A DNA stretch of 64,000 nt, from positions 1,426,001-1,490,000 of the forward strand of contig AP024878.1 of the NCBI GenBank assembly GCA_024346935.1, given 5' to 3'. The position numbers and the translations under genes were made by a program. Origin of the DNA: Vibrio inusitatus (GTDB lineage Bacteria > Pseudomonadota > Gammaproteobacteria > Enterobacterales > Vibrionaceae). Of the stretch, positions 9,720 to 18,383 are shown in pieces; position 1 is the first letter of the stretch, and each line of letters opens with the position of its first letter. The notes below the pieces were generated by a model. That model saw only the letters and a program-made list of their open reading frames with translations. It was not told where the DNA came from and did no database searches.

Positions 9720-11636
9720 TTGAATTGCAGTCGTATCTTTAAACTTTCAGCCGTAGCCACTTTGGTTATGGCGTCATATAGTGCAAGTGCCAACCTTTAC
9801 AATGTAGTACCGGTTACTGTACCAGATGGTCTTGGTCTTGAATCTTATGGTAGTGCCATTGACGAAACAGGTAATGTTGCCGGTGATACTAGAACCGGTA
9901 CCGACGGAATTCCGTTTCGCGATGAAGCCCCTTTTGGCCTTGATAACACCTTTATCTACCAAGATTTTGACGATATCGAAAGCTACTGTTATCGCCAACT
10001 TGGCTATAACAGTTGTGAGAACTGGGCTACTCGTCAATGGGAAGGAATCAATAACGCCGGTGGTTTAGAGCGAGAGCGTGAAGCCTATTACGATGGCTAT
10101 ACTGCCAATGCTAACGGATTTGCTAATGGCGCTCAGATAATGACCTCGCCAACCAGTGCTTATGTACCTGGTGGCGGCACGCTTGTTACGGGCTCTAACA
10201 ATGTAATCGTCAATAAGTACAGTGTTAATGACCAAGTCTTGGGTACCACAAGTAGTGGTTATTATAACTTTGGAAACTACGGCCTTGCCTATCGCGAACG
10301 TGGCTTTGTTGGCACGACTATATTGCCACCGGCAACGACTTTTAATGGTGAGCCTGTAAGTGACATTGTCACCCAGATGGGTCGCACGATGGCATTTGAT
10401 TCATTTAGTTTTAACAGCGTGACATATATCGTTGGTAGCGCATCAGTAGCCCCATTTGATTATGGAGATAGTGATAAAGATTATAATGGTCGTGATGTAG
10501 GGAAGTGCTTTAGCGGTGACCAACCGATTGCCGATCCTGCAGCGGAAGATTATTGTCAAAACTTCGCTTTTTCTACCAAAGGTTTTATTTGGAGTAGTGA
10601 TGGTGCAACGGGAGTATCTGTAGCTCCATGGAGTACATCTGATACCGGAGCAACACGCGACCAAAAATCATATATGTCTAGTGTTCGTGGTGCAGTAGTG
10701 CCAGACAGTACACTGATACCAAATGAAGATGGTAGCGAAGCAGATCCAACTTCGTACGATGGAAAGCCTGTCCTTGTTGGTTACAACACGTTGCGTGATG
10801 ATAATAACTTACTGATGCAGGCTGCTGTTTTCTATCCAAGTGATAGCTTGGATCTTACTCAAGACGATCAATGGACTTCTAAGTTTATTACTAGAGCCGT
10901 TGTTGAAGACGATGGTGATTACATTTACGCTAATACCCGTGCTACTGACATCAATAACAACTTGATGGTTATTGGTGAATCAAAGCGTAGTGGGTTCTAT
11001 CCTGAAAACGGTGCAGCAGCAAATCGCATATTTGTTGCAGATGCAAATGCAGATTCACCTTCAGCGACCTATTTTTCAGAAACCGGAGAGTCTATTTTCT
11101 TTAGAGGTTCTGGTGGCGAAGCTAAAGCAGTAAATAACTACAACGAAGTTGTCGGTATAATCGATGCTGAAACGGCACGTGAATACAACGGTAAGCAGCG
11201 TAGGCATCGTGGATTTATCAACCCATATGATTTTGATGTAGGCACACATGCTACTCGTCGAGCTTTGTTTCAAAATCGTGCATGGTGGCTTGATGACTTA
11301 ACCAACGATGGTAAGGAAGACGGAAATAACCAGTACCGTATTATTGCTGCATCAGATATTAACGATAAAGGCGAAATCGCTGCAACCGCGCTTTATTGTG
11401 CCGGTGGTTATGATAATACTGGTCATAACGCTTATTGTGACGGTGGATCTGGAACTGAAGCTATAGTAGCAGTTAAATTAGTACCTACGGTGGATCTTGA
11501 CGCGCCTGATGCAACTGCAACAATTACGCCACGGAGTGTAGAACAACAACCAGTTGAACGTCAGGGGGGCAGTGTTGCACCTTGGATGTTAGGTTTGCTC
11601 GGTCTAGTAGCTCTTCGTAGACGGTTAAAGAAATAG
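9720..11636 (+). CDS. DUF3466 secreted protein with GlyGly-CTERM tail
   Basis: 638-residue exported protein of unknown function, assigned to DUF3466 from overall resemblance to Vibrio members. An N-terminal signal peptide (ends SYSASA, residue 21) precedes a repetitive region of short elements with IDETGNVAG, ATDINNNLMVIGE and INDKGEIAATA, resembling the repeats of HAF-type proteins. The C-terminus is a GlyGly-CTERM sorting signal: GGS, a hydrophobic helix, then RRRLKK. Such tails are cut by rhombosortase and occur on type II secretion substrates at the cell surface. The start is TTG 9720, the only one that gives a full signal peptide. It lies 6 bp after uup and may be cotranscribed. An exact matS site is inside it. 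Confidence 0.82.
   Translation: MNCSRIFKLSAVATLVMASYSASANLYNVVPVTVPDGLGLESYGSAIDETGNVAGDTRTGTDGIPFRDEAPFGLDNTFIYQDFDDIESYCYRQLGYNSCENWATRQWEGINNAGGLEREREAYYDGYTANANGFANGAQIMTSPTSAYVPGGGTLVTGSNNVIVNKYSVNDQVLGTTSSGYYNFGNYGLAYRERGFVGTTILPPATTFNGEPVSDIVTQMGRTMAFDSFSFNSVTYIVGSASVAPFDYGDSDKDYNGRDVGKCFSGDQPIADPAAEDYCQNFAFSTKGFIWSSDGATGVSVAPWSTSDTGATRDQKSYMSSVRGAVVPDSTLIPNEDGSEADPTSYDGKPVLVGYNTLRDDNNLLMQAAVFYPSDSLDLTQDDQWTSKFITRAVVEDDGDYIYANTRATDINNNLMVIGESKRSGFYPENGAAANRIFVADANADSPSATYFSETGESIFFRGSGGEAKAVNNYNEVVGIIDAETAREYNGKQRRHRGFINPYDFDVGTHATRRALFQNRAWWLDDLTNDGKEDGNNQYRIIAASDINDKGEIAATALYCAGGYDNTGHNAYCDGGSGTEAIVAVKLVPTVDLDAPDATATITPRSVEQQPVERQGGSVAPWMLGLLGLVALRRRLKK
10360..10372. other. matS site (MatP binding)
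   Basis: Exact GTGACRNYGTCAC match (centre ATT) inside the DUF3466 gene, about 5.2 kb left of dif. Confidence 0.85.
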
Positions 11637-11879
11637 TTATTTAAGTCGTCTTAAGCGTTAAATAAGCCTTGATAGTGAAGGACAACATCACAAATTGTGG
11701 GTTGTCCTTTTTTACACCTTGAGAAAATGCAATTTATAGACGAGTCTTATATGGGTGCTTTGAGATTCTTTGAACGTAGATGTTTCAGCAAACAATAACA
11801 GGCTGAGCTGTCCACTACCCACCAACAAAGAAGCTTTTGCACCTTGAGTTTATGTATTGAAAGGTTAGAGGATTTAACT

Positions 11880-12053
11880 ATGAAGAGACAAAAACGCGAC
11901 CGTCTTGAGAGAGCACAGTCCCAAGGTTACAAAGCGGGGCTTAATGGTCGCTCAAGCGATACTTGCCCATATCAGCAAACCGATGCCAAATCGCAATGGT
12001 TGGGGGGTTGGAGAGACGCGAAAGGTGACATGGAATCCGGTCTATATAAATAA
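11880..12053 (+). CDS. rmf: Ribosome modulation factor
   Basis: 57-residue basic protein matching Rmf (MKRQKRDRLERAQSQGYKAG, then CPYQ and WLGGWRDA). In stationary phase Rmf dimerises 70S ribosomes into inactive 100S particles, binding near the mRNA exit and anti-Shine-Dalgarno region. The ATG at 11880 is preceded by GAGGA. It is convergent with fabA, each with its own terminator, the same pairing as in E. coli (rmf-fabA). Expression is expected to be ppGpp/growth-phase dependent by analogy; nothing in the sequence proves this. Confidence 0.95.
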   Translation: MKRQKRDRLERAQSQGYKAGLNGRSSDTCPYQQTDAKSQWLGGWRDAKGDMESGLYK

Positions 12054-12063
12054 CCTCATACAA

Positions 12064-12090
12064 ACAGGCCCCGATTGGGGTCTTGTTTTA
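12064..12090 (+). terminator. Terminator after rmf
   Basis: GGCCCC-GATT-GGGGTC hairpin followed by TTGTTTT, starting about 10 bp after the rmf stop. Confidence 0.65.
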
Positions 12091-12192
12091 AAATCCTTAG
12101 CGCACTATAACTAAATACGCTGAATCAAATAATTTTTGTCACTATACATAATGCAACACTAACCTATATCTAATAGAACAACAGAAGGGCAT

Positions 12193-12222
12193 AAAAAAGC
12201 CATGACACTAGGCCATGGCTTT
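12193..12222 (-). terminator. Terminator after fabA
   Basis: AAGCCATG/CATGGCTT stem. On the - strand it is followed by a run of six T, 26 bp beyond the fabA stop. Confidence 0.8.
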
Positions 12223-12247
12223 ATAGGGATAAATTGATTAAGTCTTA

Positions 12248-12778
12248 TTAGAACTTAGAAGTGTCTTGGAAAAGACCAACTTTTAGATCTTTAGCAACGT
12301 AGATTTCTTTACCGTCTACTAGTACGCGGCCATCAGCCATACCCATAACCAGTTTACGATTAACTACGCGCTTCATATTGATTTCGTAGGTTACTTTCTT
12401 CGCAGTAGGAAGAATCTGACCTGTGAATTTAACTTCACCTACACCAAGTGCACGACCTTTACCTTCGCCGCCAATCCAGCCAAGGAAGAAACCAACTAAT
12501 TGCCACATAGCGTCCAGACCAAGACAGCCGGGCATTACAGGGTCACCTGGGAAGTGACAATCGAAAAACCAAAGGTCTGGAGTAATATCTAGTTCTGCAG
12601 TAATAAGACCTTTGCCAAACTCACCTTCAGTCTGTGACATTTTAGTCACTCGGTCCATCATCAGCATGTTAGGAGCTGGTAATTGAGGACCTTGAGGGCC
12701 AAATAGCTCACCACGGCTTGATGCTAATAGGTCGTCACGATCGTATGAGTTTGCGATATCGCAAGGTTTTTGTTGCAT
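12248..12778 (-). CDS. fabA: 3-hydroxydecanoyl-[ACP] dehydratase/isomerase FabA
   Basis: 176-residue hotdog-fold enzyme that dehydrates 3-hydroxydecanoyl-ACP and isomerises trans-2- to cis-3-decenoyl-ACP, the branch point for unsaturated fatty acids. The catalytic pair is visible as His75 ([13 protein letters not shown]) and Asp89 (GLDAMWQL), equivalent to E. coli His70/Asp84. The start is MQQKPCDIA; the open frame extends 11 codons upstream without resemblance to FabA. It is downstream of lonH on the same strand with a 67-bp gap, as in E. coli (ycbZ-fabA). FabR/FadR control is known elsewhere, but I did not identify an operator here. Confidence 0.97.
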   Translation of the reverse strand: MQQKPCDIANSYDRDDLLASSRGELFGPQGPQLPAPNMLMMDRVTKMSQTEGEFGKGLITAELDITPDLWFFDCHFPGDPVMPGCLGLDAMWQLVGFFLGWIGGEGKGRALGVGEVKFTGQILPTAKKVTYEINMKRVVNRKLVMGMADGRVLVDGKEIYVAKDLKVGLFQDTSKF

Positions 12779-12845
12779 TGTATTGAGTCTCCAGATTTTT
12801 TGAACCTGCATCTTATGTGATGCAGTATAGTACTTACAACTCCGA

Positions 12846-14489
12846 TCAGTCTCTAAACAGCACTCTTTTTAAGCGATCAAGTAAACTTTCGCTGATATCG
12901 TGCTGATTGAGTCGATCGATGCGTTCGGCGATTTTATTTAAAATCGTATCATCACTATCGCCACTAAATGCTTGTCCTGTGATGATAGGTAAAGCTTGGT
13001 TTACATCCTCTACGCTCCAAATATGGAACTTGCCTTGCTTAATTGCGTCGACAACATCTCTGTGCAAAGAAAGGTGTCTTAGGTTCGACTTAGGTAAAAT
13101 AACACCTTGTTCGCCAGTTAAACCTTGATGGGCACAAACATAGAAGAAACCTTCTATTTTCTCGTTCAGTCCACCAACTGCTTGAACGCGCCCAAATTGA
13201 TCGACAGCACCGGTTACTGCGATGTTTTGTTTTATTTCATAGCCCGACAAAGCGCTAACAAAAGCACACAGTTCTGCTAATGATGCACTATCTCCATCCA
13301 CCTCACTATATGATTGCTCAAATACGATAGAAGCAGAGTAAGGTAAAGGCTCATCGAGATTAAGCGCGCTACTGAGGAAAGCTTGCATGATCATCATTCC
13401 CTTAGCATGCAGATTGCCACCTAGCTCCGCCTTGCGTTCAACATCTGATACATCACCATCACCAAAATGAATAACACAGGAAATTCGAGCAGGCTCACCA
13501 TAAGAAACAGGGTGCCCAGGGATATCAATCACCGTTAAGCCGTTTACCTGACCAACTTCATTGCCTTGCGTTTGTATTAAAACCTGACCATCAAGAATGT
13601 CGTCGAGCGCTCTATTAGGTAAATAAGACTCTCGGTAATAGCGAGCTTCAAGTGCGGCGTCTATATGCTTAGCTTCAATCGTTTCTGAGTTAGACTCGAG
13701 TGCGGCTTCTCGCAGCAATGCTTTGACCCAAGAGGCGGAAAGTGGCGCGAAATGTTGTTCTTCACATACCCGTGCACCCGCAGTTAAGAAGCTATGTATA
13801 GCTTCGGCAGAGATATCAGGTAATCCAGCGCTACGAACTAAGCTCGCAACGTAGCCCAAATAGACTGGGGCGGTAGCAGTATCTATACGAATATCCATTT
13901 CCACTTCGGTAAACATAGTATGCGAAGAGGAAAAGGCTGGGTCTAGATAATCAAGATCAGCAAGTTGATTTCGGTCACCAACAATAATCAGCTTAACTGA
14001 GCTCTTAAATCGTTGCTTAGGAGAAAAACCATTTTTGCTTGCTGCCACTCTAGCAACGTCTTCACCGGCCAGTAGTGCGCGAATTGCCAACAACGTCGTT
14101 GGCTGAGACAACACCGCATTAGCTGAAATAATAAGATACCCGTTACTGTGTTTCTCAAACAGGCCCACAGATGATTGAACATCACCGGAGTCAGTGACAA
14201 TGTAACTTCCTAATAATTCTTCAGCTACAATAGACTCTGTATGCTGTACATTCTTATTTGTTAACTGTGAAAGGATAGAGGCGACATCTTTCTTCACTGA
14301 CACGGTATCCGAGCCATTGATCGCCAATAAAGGCGCATCATCTGCTAAGGCAACAAATCGTCGTAGACTAGCGTCTAGTCGAGGCTGCAATGAGATAAAA
14401 GGGGCTTCTTGGTATTGAAACAGAGATAGACTAGAGTCTATAACGTGGTCGTGCTGTGGAGTTGCGAGTTGCCAATCTATCGATTTCAT
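12846..14489 (-). CDS. Lon-type protease LonH (YcbZ family)
   Basis: 547-residue protein with a C-terminal Lon protease domain carrying the Ser-Lys dyad: Ser401 in GDSAS and Lys444 in NEKIEGF. The 43-residue spacing is the same as in classical Lon. The N-terminal part has lost a canonical Walker A motif (the nearest match is [11 protein letters not shown]), so ATP-driven unfolding is doubtful. This agrees with the YcbZ/LonH group, which is ATPase-degenerate. The neighbours fabA and matP match the E. coli order matP-ycbZ-fabA-rmf. Natural substrates are poorly known. Confidence 0.9.
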   Translation of the reverse strand: MKSIDWQLATPQHDHVIDSSLSLFQYQEAPFISLQPRLDASLRRFVALADDAPLLAINGSDTVSVKKDVASILSQLTNKNVQHTESIVAEELLGSYIVTDSGDVQSSVGLFEKHSNGYLIISANAVLSQPTTLLAIRALLAGEDVARVAASKNGFSPKQRFKSSVKLIIVGDRNQLADLDYLDPAFSSSHTMFTEVEMDIRIDTATAPVYLGYVASLVRSAGLPDISAEAIHSFLTAGARVCEEQHFAPLSASWVKALLREAALESNSETIEAKHIDAALEARYYRESYLPNRALDDILDGQVLIQTQGNEVGQVNGLTVIDIPGHPVSYGEPARISCVIHFGDGDVSDVERKAELGGNLHAKGMMIMQAFLSSALNLDEPLPYSASIVFEQSYSEVDGDSASLAELCAFVSALSGYEIKQNIAVTGAVDQFGRVQAVGGLNEKIEGFFYVCAHQGLTGEQGVILPKSNLRHLSLHRDVVDAIKQGKFHIWSVEDVNQALPIITGQAFSGDSDDTILNKIAERIDRLNQHDISESLLDRLKRVLFRD

Positions 14490-14660
14490 AAAATCTTATT
14501 AAAATATACTATCGGCTTAGTATACCTAAGCTATTAACAGATAACCCGAAAAATAGTGTACTTGATGCATTTAGAGGCGCTATTTTTAGACTTGGTTACA
14601 TCAAATTGTGCTTTACAACAAATATGCTAGGTCTGTGCATTGTCAAAATGAACGACTAGG

Positions 14661-14673
14661 GTTACGCTGTCAC
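14661..14673. promoter_or_regulatory. matS-like site (12/13) in the matP promoter region
   Basis: GTTACGCTGTCAC differs from the matS consensus GTGACRNYGTCAC at one position. It lies 39 bp upstream of the matP ATG, between the divergent lonH and matP genes, where bound MatP could affect its own transcription. A single one-mismatch site is expected by chance about every 130 kb, so this is only suggestive. Confidence 0.35.
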
Positions 14674-14711
14674 TGTATGTCTTAAATTTAAATGGACTTA
14701 GATTAACAATC

Positions 14712-15161
14712 ATGAAATATCAGCAACTTGAAAATCTAGAATGTGGTTGGAAGTGGAACTACTTGGTCAAAAAATGGAAAGAAGGTGAGAAAATAACTCG
14801 TCATCTGGACAGCAGTGCCGACACTGCAGCAGTAGAACTGCTTCGTGCTATTGAGCATGAACCGGTTCAAGTGTTGGAATGGATTGATAGTCACATGTCC
14901 CTTGAGTTAGATAACAAGCTCAAACAAGCCATAAGAGCGAAGCGAAAACGTCATTTTAATGCAGAGCAAGTACATACGCGTAAAAAATCCATAGATTTGG
15001 ATTATCGAGTTTGGGAGAAACTATCTCATAGAGCCAATGAATTGGGCTGTACCTTGTCTGATGCCATTGAGTATCTACTTAGTGAAGCTCAGCGCAGCGA
15101 AAAGGCCAACGAAAAGGTCAATTTGCTAAAAGAAGATCTCAATAAACTGTTATCAAATTAA
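14712..15161 (+). CDS. matP: Macrodomain Ter protein MatP
   Basis: 149-residue DNA-binding protein with the MatP N-terminal helical domain (MKYQQLENLECGWKWNYLVK), a ribbon-helix-helix DNA-binding region around residues 95-125 (SIDLDYRVWEKLSHRANELG) and a C-terminal coiled coil (EKANEKVNLLKEDLNKLL) used for tetramer bridging and ZapB/divisome contact. MatP binds matS sites and compacts the terminus region, coordinating it with division. Four exact matS sites are in this window. The gene ends 377 bp from dif. It is divergent from lonH, a conserved arrangement. Confidence 0.96.
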   Translation: MKYQQLENLECGWKWNYLVKKWKEGEKITRHLDSSADTAAVELLRAIEHEPVQVLEWIDSHMSLELDNKLKQAIRAKRKRHFNAEQVHTRKKSIDLDYRVWEKLSHRANELGCTLSDAIEYLLSEAQRSEKANEKVNLLKEDLNKLLSN

Positions 15162-15190
15162 TTAATCTGCACTCGATGTAGGAGGCATAA

Positions 15191-15490
15191 ATGTTATATG
15201 TCATTTTGATTGCTGCCGCACTTATCTTTGCGATCGTGCTTTATGATAAACCGCAAATGAAACTGACTTTTAAGGAAGGCGAAATCTGCTCCCATGCAGG
15301 ACAAGTAGACAAGTCATTTCTTCACAGGTGCAAAGACATTGCTCGTAAAAATCCGTTTAACGGTACGATGAAAGTTTATAAGTCTAAAGAACAGTACAGA
15401 GTTAAATTTTCAAAGAGCGTACCAAACAAAACACGTCACATTTTACGTAGCGCGTTGCCAGGAGCAAAAAGTCACACACATAAGCGTTAG
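15191..15490 (+). CDS. DUF3634 family small membrane-anchored protein
   Basis: 99 residues: one N-terminal membrane segment (LYVILIAAALIFAIVLY), then a short basic soluble domain (FKEGEICSHAGQVDKSF, FNGTMKVYKSKEQYRVKFS) ending in a basic tail. I assign it to DUF3634, a small family seen in Vibrio and relatives; the function is unknown. A good Shine-Dalgarno (GGAGG) precedes the ATG. It lies 29 bp after matP, so it is probably cotranscribed with matP, and is the last gene before dif. Confidence 0.75.
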   Translation: MLYVILIAAALIFAIVLYDKPQMKLTFKEGEICSHAGQVDKSFLHRCKDIARKNPFNGTMKVYKSKEQYRVKFSKSVPNKTRHILRSALPGAKSHTHKR

Positions 15491-15537
15491 ACATTGGGTT
15501 TAACGCAATATATACGAGCTTTCTAACCCTTACAATA

Positions 15538-15565
15538 AGTGCGCATTATGTATATTATGTTAAAT
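15538..15565 (+). other. dif: dif, XerC/XerD chromosome dimer resolution site
   Basis: 28 bp consisting of AGTGCGCATTA (XerC arm), TGTATA (centre) and TTATGTTAAAT (XerD arm). The XerD arm and centre are identical to E. coli dif; the XerC arm differs at two positions and equals the Vibrio chromosome 1 form as I remember it. XerCD with FtsK resolves chromosome dimers here. It marks the replication terminus, and KOPS polarity reverses across it. Confidence 0.95.
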
Positions 15566-15766
15566 GAGATTTATTGAAAGCAATCTAACTAACTATCTCG
15601 TCCCTATCTCATCTATCAACTTATACTTTTTCTCGTTTGTTTATGCTTTGGGAATTTACGCATTGTTTGGTTTTCTTCATTTACTGTCGCCAATTCAATT
15701 TTTGGTTCACTCATTACAATCTATGTTTCATATCTTTAGTTGTAATCCCAGAAACTATTCGATGAT

Positions 15767-15797
15767 AAAGAGCCACGTTACTACGACTTGGCTCTTT
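15767..15797. terminator. Hairpin, terminator for the lipoprotein gene
   Basis: AAAGAGCCA / TGGCTCTTT stem with a 13-nt loop, 30 bp beyond the 3' end of the lyase-like lipoprotein gene. It could work in both directions; the T tracts are short. Confidence 0.6.
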
Positions 15798-15826
15798 AAA
15801 TGTACACGAGTGTTAACTGAGTATGC

Positions 15827-16810
15827 TTATTCGATAAGCGTGACTTCTCTTATCTTAAAGTCTGCAAAGTCAACTTCATCTTGTTCCTGGTTTAACAGGT
15901 GTTCAGATTTAAGTGACCGATATATACCCCATTTTGGTCGTACAAAGTTTCCGTCTCGACCATCTAACCCCGAACGCCACATTTCTATATTGCTTTCATT
16001 GATTTCAATCATTGGCTTAGAGTCACCTAGTGGTGTCAGCGTCATATATAAATTGCCGGCTTCGTTATAATTGACTCGAACAAAAGCTTCAATCCACTGT
16101 CCTTTAATATCACGACTCCAATCTACGTCATTCATCTTTGTCGTGTGAATTAGAGTGTTGTTTTCAGTACCTGTACGTTCTTTATTGTAATGAACATGCC
16201 TTACTTCAAGCCCGCTTTGATTACTGCGTACATTGGCTGTAATTGTGAGTATTGGACTGCTTGTAATGACAAAGTCTTCGCTATCCTTCTGCGCTACAGC
16301 TTTGAGTTGAAACAAATGCGTAAACTGCTTCGTTACCTTAAGGTCATCATCAATTTTAAATTTCCAGCTGTACTCAAAGGTTTTACCTAAGTATCCCTTC
16401 AATTCATCAGGTGATTTATTATACGCCTTTATCTCATTTCTCTGTCGATCAACACGCCCTTTATCACGATCACCATCTTCAAAATGCATGATGAATTTAA
16501 AGTGATTGCCAACCATTTCGTCGTATTCTTCGATAATATGTCTTCCGCCATCGGGGTCATTGTTCGAATAGAGATCTGGCGCCTCAATAGCACCTTTACC
16601 CAATACGCTCTCGATCAGTGCATAGGTTTCCATGCCTTGCGGTCCGTCTGAGTTAAGTTCTGTAGAACTAATGACTCTGTAGCGACCTGATTCATCAATT
16701 GGATAGTCCGCGTATTGATTGGGGTTACTTGATTGAGGAGGATTAACGCTGTTTGTTCCACAGCCAGCTAAGACCAATACAATAGTACTCGCCACAATAG
16801 TTCTTAACAT
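15827..16810 (-). CDS. Exported lipoprotein resembling jelly-roll polysaccharide lyases
   Basis: 327-residue lipoprotein: signal peptide with lipobox VLAGC (Cys17), a Ser/Asn/Pro-rich linker, then one domain. The motifs DRQRNEIKAYNKSP, GKTFEYSWKFKID and FTHLFQLKAV resemble the beta-jelly-roll lyase fold of the heparin lyase I/glucuronan lyase type, in which an R-x-E-rich strand and a Q/H pair line the cleft. No substrate can be named. It is isolated between dif and a transporter, with its own terminator. Other options are a non-catalytic carbohydrate-binding lipoprotein or a GH16-like fold. The lipoprotein call is firm; enzyme activity is inferred. Confidence 0.55.
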   Translation of the reverse strand: MLRTIVASTIVLVLAGCGTNSVNPPQSSNPNQYADYPIDESGRYRVISSTELNSDGPQGMETYALIESVLGKGAIEAPDLYSNNDPDGGRHIIEEYDEMVGNHFKFIMHFEDGDRDKGRVDRQRNEIKAYNKSPDELKGYLGKTFEYSWKFKIDDDLKVTKQFTHLFQLKAVAQKDSEDFVITSSPILTITANVRSNQSGLEVRHVHYNKERTGTENNTLIHTTKMNDVDWSRDIKGQWIEAFVRVNYNEAGNLYMTLTPLGDSKPMIEINESNIEMWRSGLDGRDGNFVRPKWGIYRSLKSEHLLNQEQDEVDFADFKIREVTLIE

Positions 16811-17174
16811 TAAGGTACTTTCTAGAGTATGAAATGGAAATGTAAGATATCATTTCAGTGCAATTTATTGTCTCATCATATTTTCACAGTGTTACATAGA
16901 TTACAATTTCTATGCTTTACCTTGTTTGAAGGTCGATCTAGATCTAGGTGTAGAACTTCAGACAGTTAGCCCTTTCACTTTATATGTGCTCCCTAATAGA
17001 ATCTCGTTTCTCTTAGTTAACAGTGAGTCATTTTTTATTTATTAGTGATCTCTATGGTTTAGTTATAGTGCGTTAAAGCAATAAGAAACTAAAGTACTCA
17101 AATTATAAATAACGACAAATCAATGCTCTACAACAAAACGTTACTCCTTTATAATCTCAGACTTGCTCTTTAAG
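16811..17174. other. Intergenic region between divergent genes
   Basis: 364 bp serving as promoter region for the lipoprotein (-) and MFS transporter (+). It contains GATCTAGATC (16932-16941, palindromic) and a TATAAT at 17150-17155, 20 bp before the transporter ATG, which is a plausible -10 box without a good -35. Nothing else was recognised. Confidence 0.4.
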
Positions 17175-18368
17175 ATGAGAATATCTGTGTCTCTTACACG
17201 CAAACACTACCTAGCCCTAGGTGGAATATTACTGCTTGCCGCTAATTTACGCGGTCCCTTTACAAGTCTTGCGCCTTTACTTGATCAAATCATGGTAGAG
17301 CTTCATTTAAGCTCCACTGTATTAGGTATGCTTTCTTCGTTACCACTACTCTCTTTCGCATTGATTTCTCCTTTAGCCTTGACCGTACTCACACGATTTG
17401 GCTTGAAAAAGAGTGTCTGTCTTGCACTGTTTTCTCTTTTTTTCGGAATCTGTCTTCGTTCTTTTGGAACTATTAGCACCTTATACTTGGGAACCGTGTT
17501 TATTGGCGCGGGTATCGCTATTGGCAATGTACTATTGCCAGTAGCCGTTAAGATGAATTTCCCTACACGTATTGCCGTAATCACGTCTTTATATACCTTT
17601 ACCATGGGTATTGGCTCGACACTCTCTTCTGCCTCCATGGTTCCACTGTCACATCTAACAGTGAGTCCTCTTACGGGTTGGCAATTTGCACTTTTGTTTA
17701 ATTTGCTTTTTGTAACCTTAGCATTGGTTTTCTGGTTTCGGACTAAGGAAGTAAAAAAGGAAAATAGCCAACATAAAGGAGTCAGCATTAAGCAACTTCT
17801 TACGAGTGGTATAGCGTGGCAAGTAACATTAGCACTAGGTTTAAACTCGTTTACTTTCTATTCGTTCGCAAGTTGGTTGCCCAAAATCCTACTAGACCAA
17901 GGAATGACTGAGACTGAGGCGGGCTATATTTACGGATTGTTGCAGTTCGCCACTATCTGGCCAGGCCTTGTACTCATTCCTTTCTTATCAAGACTTAAAA
18001 GCACCAAAGTCCTGTTTTTGTTCACTGCAATAGGGACTGTAGCGGCAACATTCGGGCTGATCGTGCTACCAGAATATTCGATTTTTTGGACACTGATGTT
18101 TGGTTTTTGCAACTGCTCAACATTTGTCATTGGTTTATCGTTTGTTGGCCTGAGAAGTAACAATGCATCCCAAGCAGCGGCTTTATCTGCAATGTCTCAA
18201 AGCTTTGGTTATGGCATAGCAACAATGGGACCACCACTGCTTGGCTACTTACATCAAGTTACAGGAAACTGGACTGCATCCTTAATGGTAATCGTAATTG
18301 CAGGTGCGTTTTGTGCTTTGTTTGGTGCGCTAAGTGCAAGAGATGTGAAAATAAATCTATCCTCATAG
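17175..18368 (+). CDS. MFS transporter, CynX/NimT family
   Basis: 397-residue inner-membrane protein with about 12 predicted transmembrane segments. The N-terminal motif LLLAANLRGPFTSLAPLLD is characteristic of the CynX/NimT branch (cyanate transporter CynX, nitroimidazole exporter NimT). Substrate cannot be deduced, and no cyanase or other catabolic gene is adjacent. ATG 17175 (MRISVSLTRKHY) was chosen over a TTG four codons upstream; the Shine-Dalgarno is weak (TTTAAG). It is single-gene and divergent from the lyase-like lipoprotein. Confidence 0.85.
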   Translation: MRISVSLTRKHYLALGGILLLAANLRGPFTSLAPLLDQIMVELHLSSTVLGMLSSLPLLSFALISPLALTVLTRFGLKKSVCLALFSLFFGICLRSFGTISTLYLGTVFIGAGIAIGNVLLPVAVKMNFPTRIAVITSLYTFTMGIGSTLSSASMVPLSHLTVSPLTGWQFALLFNLLFVTLALVFWFRTKEVKKENSQHKGVSIKQLLTSGIAWQVTLALGLNSFTFYSFASWLPKILLDQGMTETEAGYIYGLLQFATIWPGLVLIPFLSRLKSTKVLFLFTAIGTVAATFGLIVLPEYSIFWTLMFGFCNCSTFVIGLSFVGLRSNNASQAAALSAMSQSFGYGIATMGPPLLGYLHQVTGNWTASLMVIVIAGAFCALFGALSARDVKINLSS

Positions 18369-18383
18369 ACCACCTGCTAGATA

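Larger units (their letters stand above)
15491..15826. other. Intergenic terminus region carrying dif
   Basis: 336 bp with dif at 15538-15565, then AT-rich sequence and a bidirectional hairpin at 15767. An open frame starting inside dif (15564-16070) overlaps the antisense lipoprotein gene and has no credible protein features. Confidence 0.7.

Noticed and set aside
9392..9793. 133-residue Ser/Cys-rich frame antisense to uup
   Set aside because: Composition is that of a reverse-strand shadow of the uup coiled coil; no start signal.
14194..14206. GTGACAATGTAAC, a 12/13 matS match in lonH
   Set aside because: About half a one-mismatch site is expected per window by chance, and this one has neither promoter position nor symmetry.
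15564..16070. 168-residue open frame beginning inside dif
   Set aside because: It is antisense to the lyase-like lipoprotein over its second half, lacks a Shine-Dalgarno, and its translation has no coherent domain.
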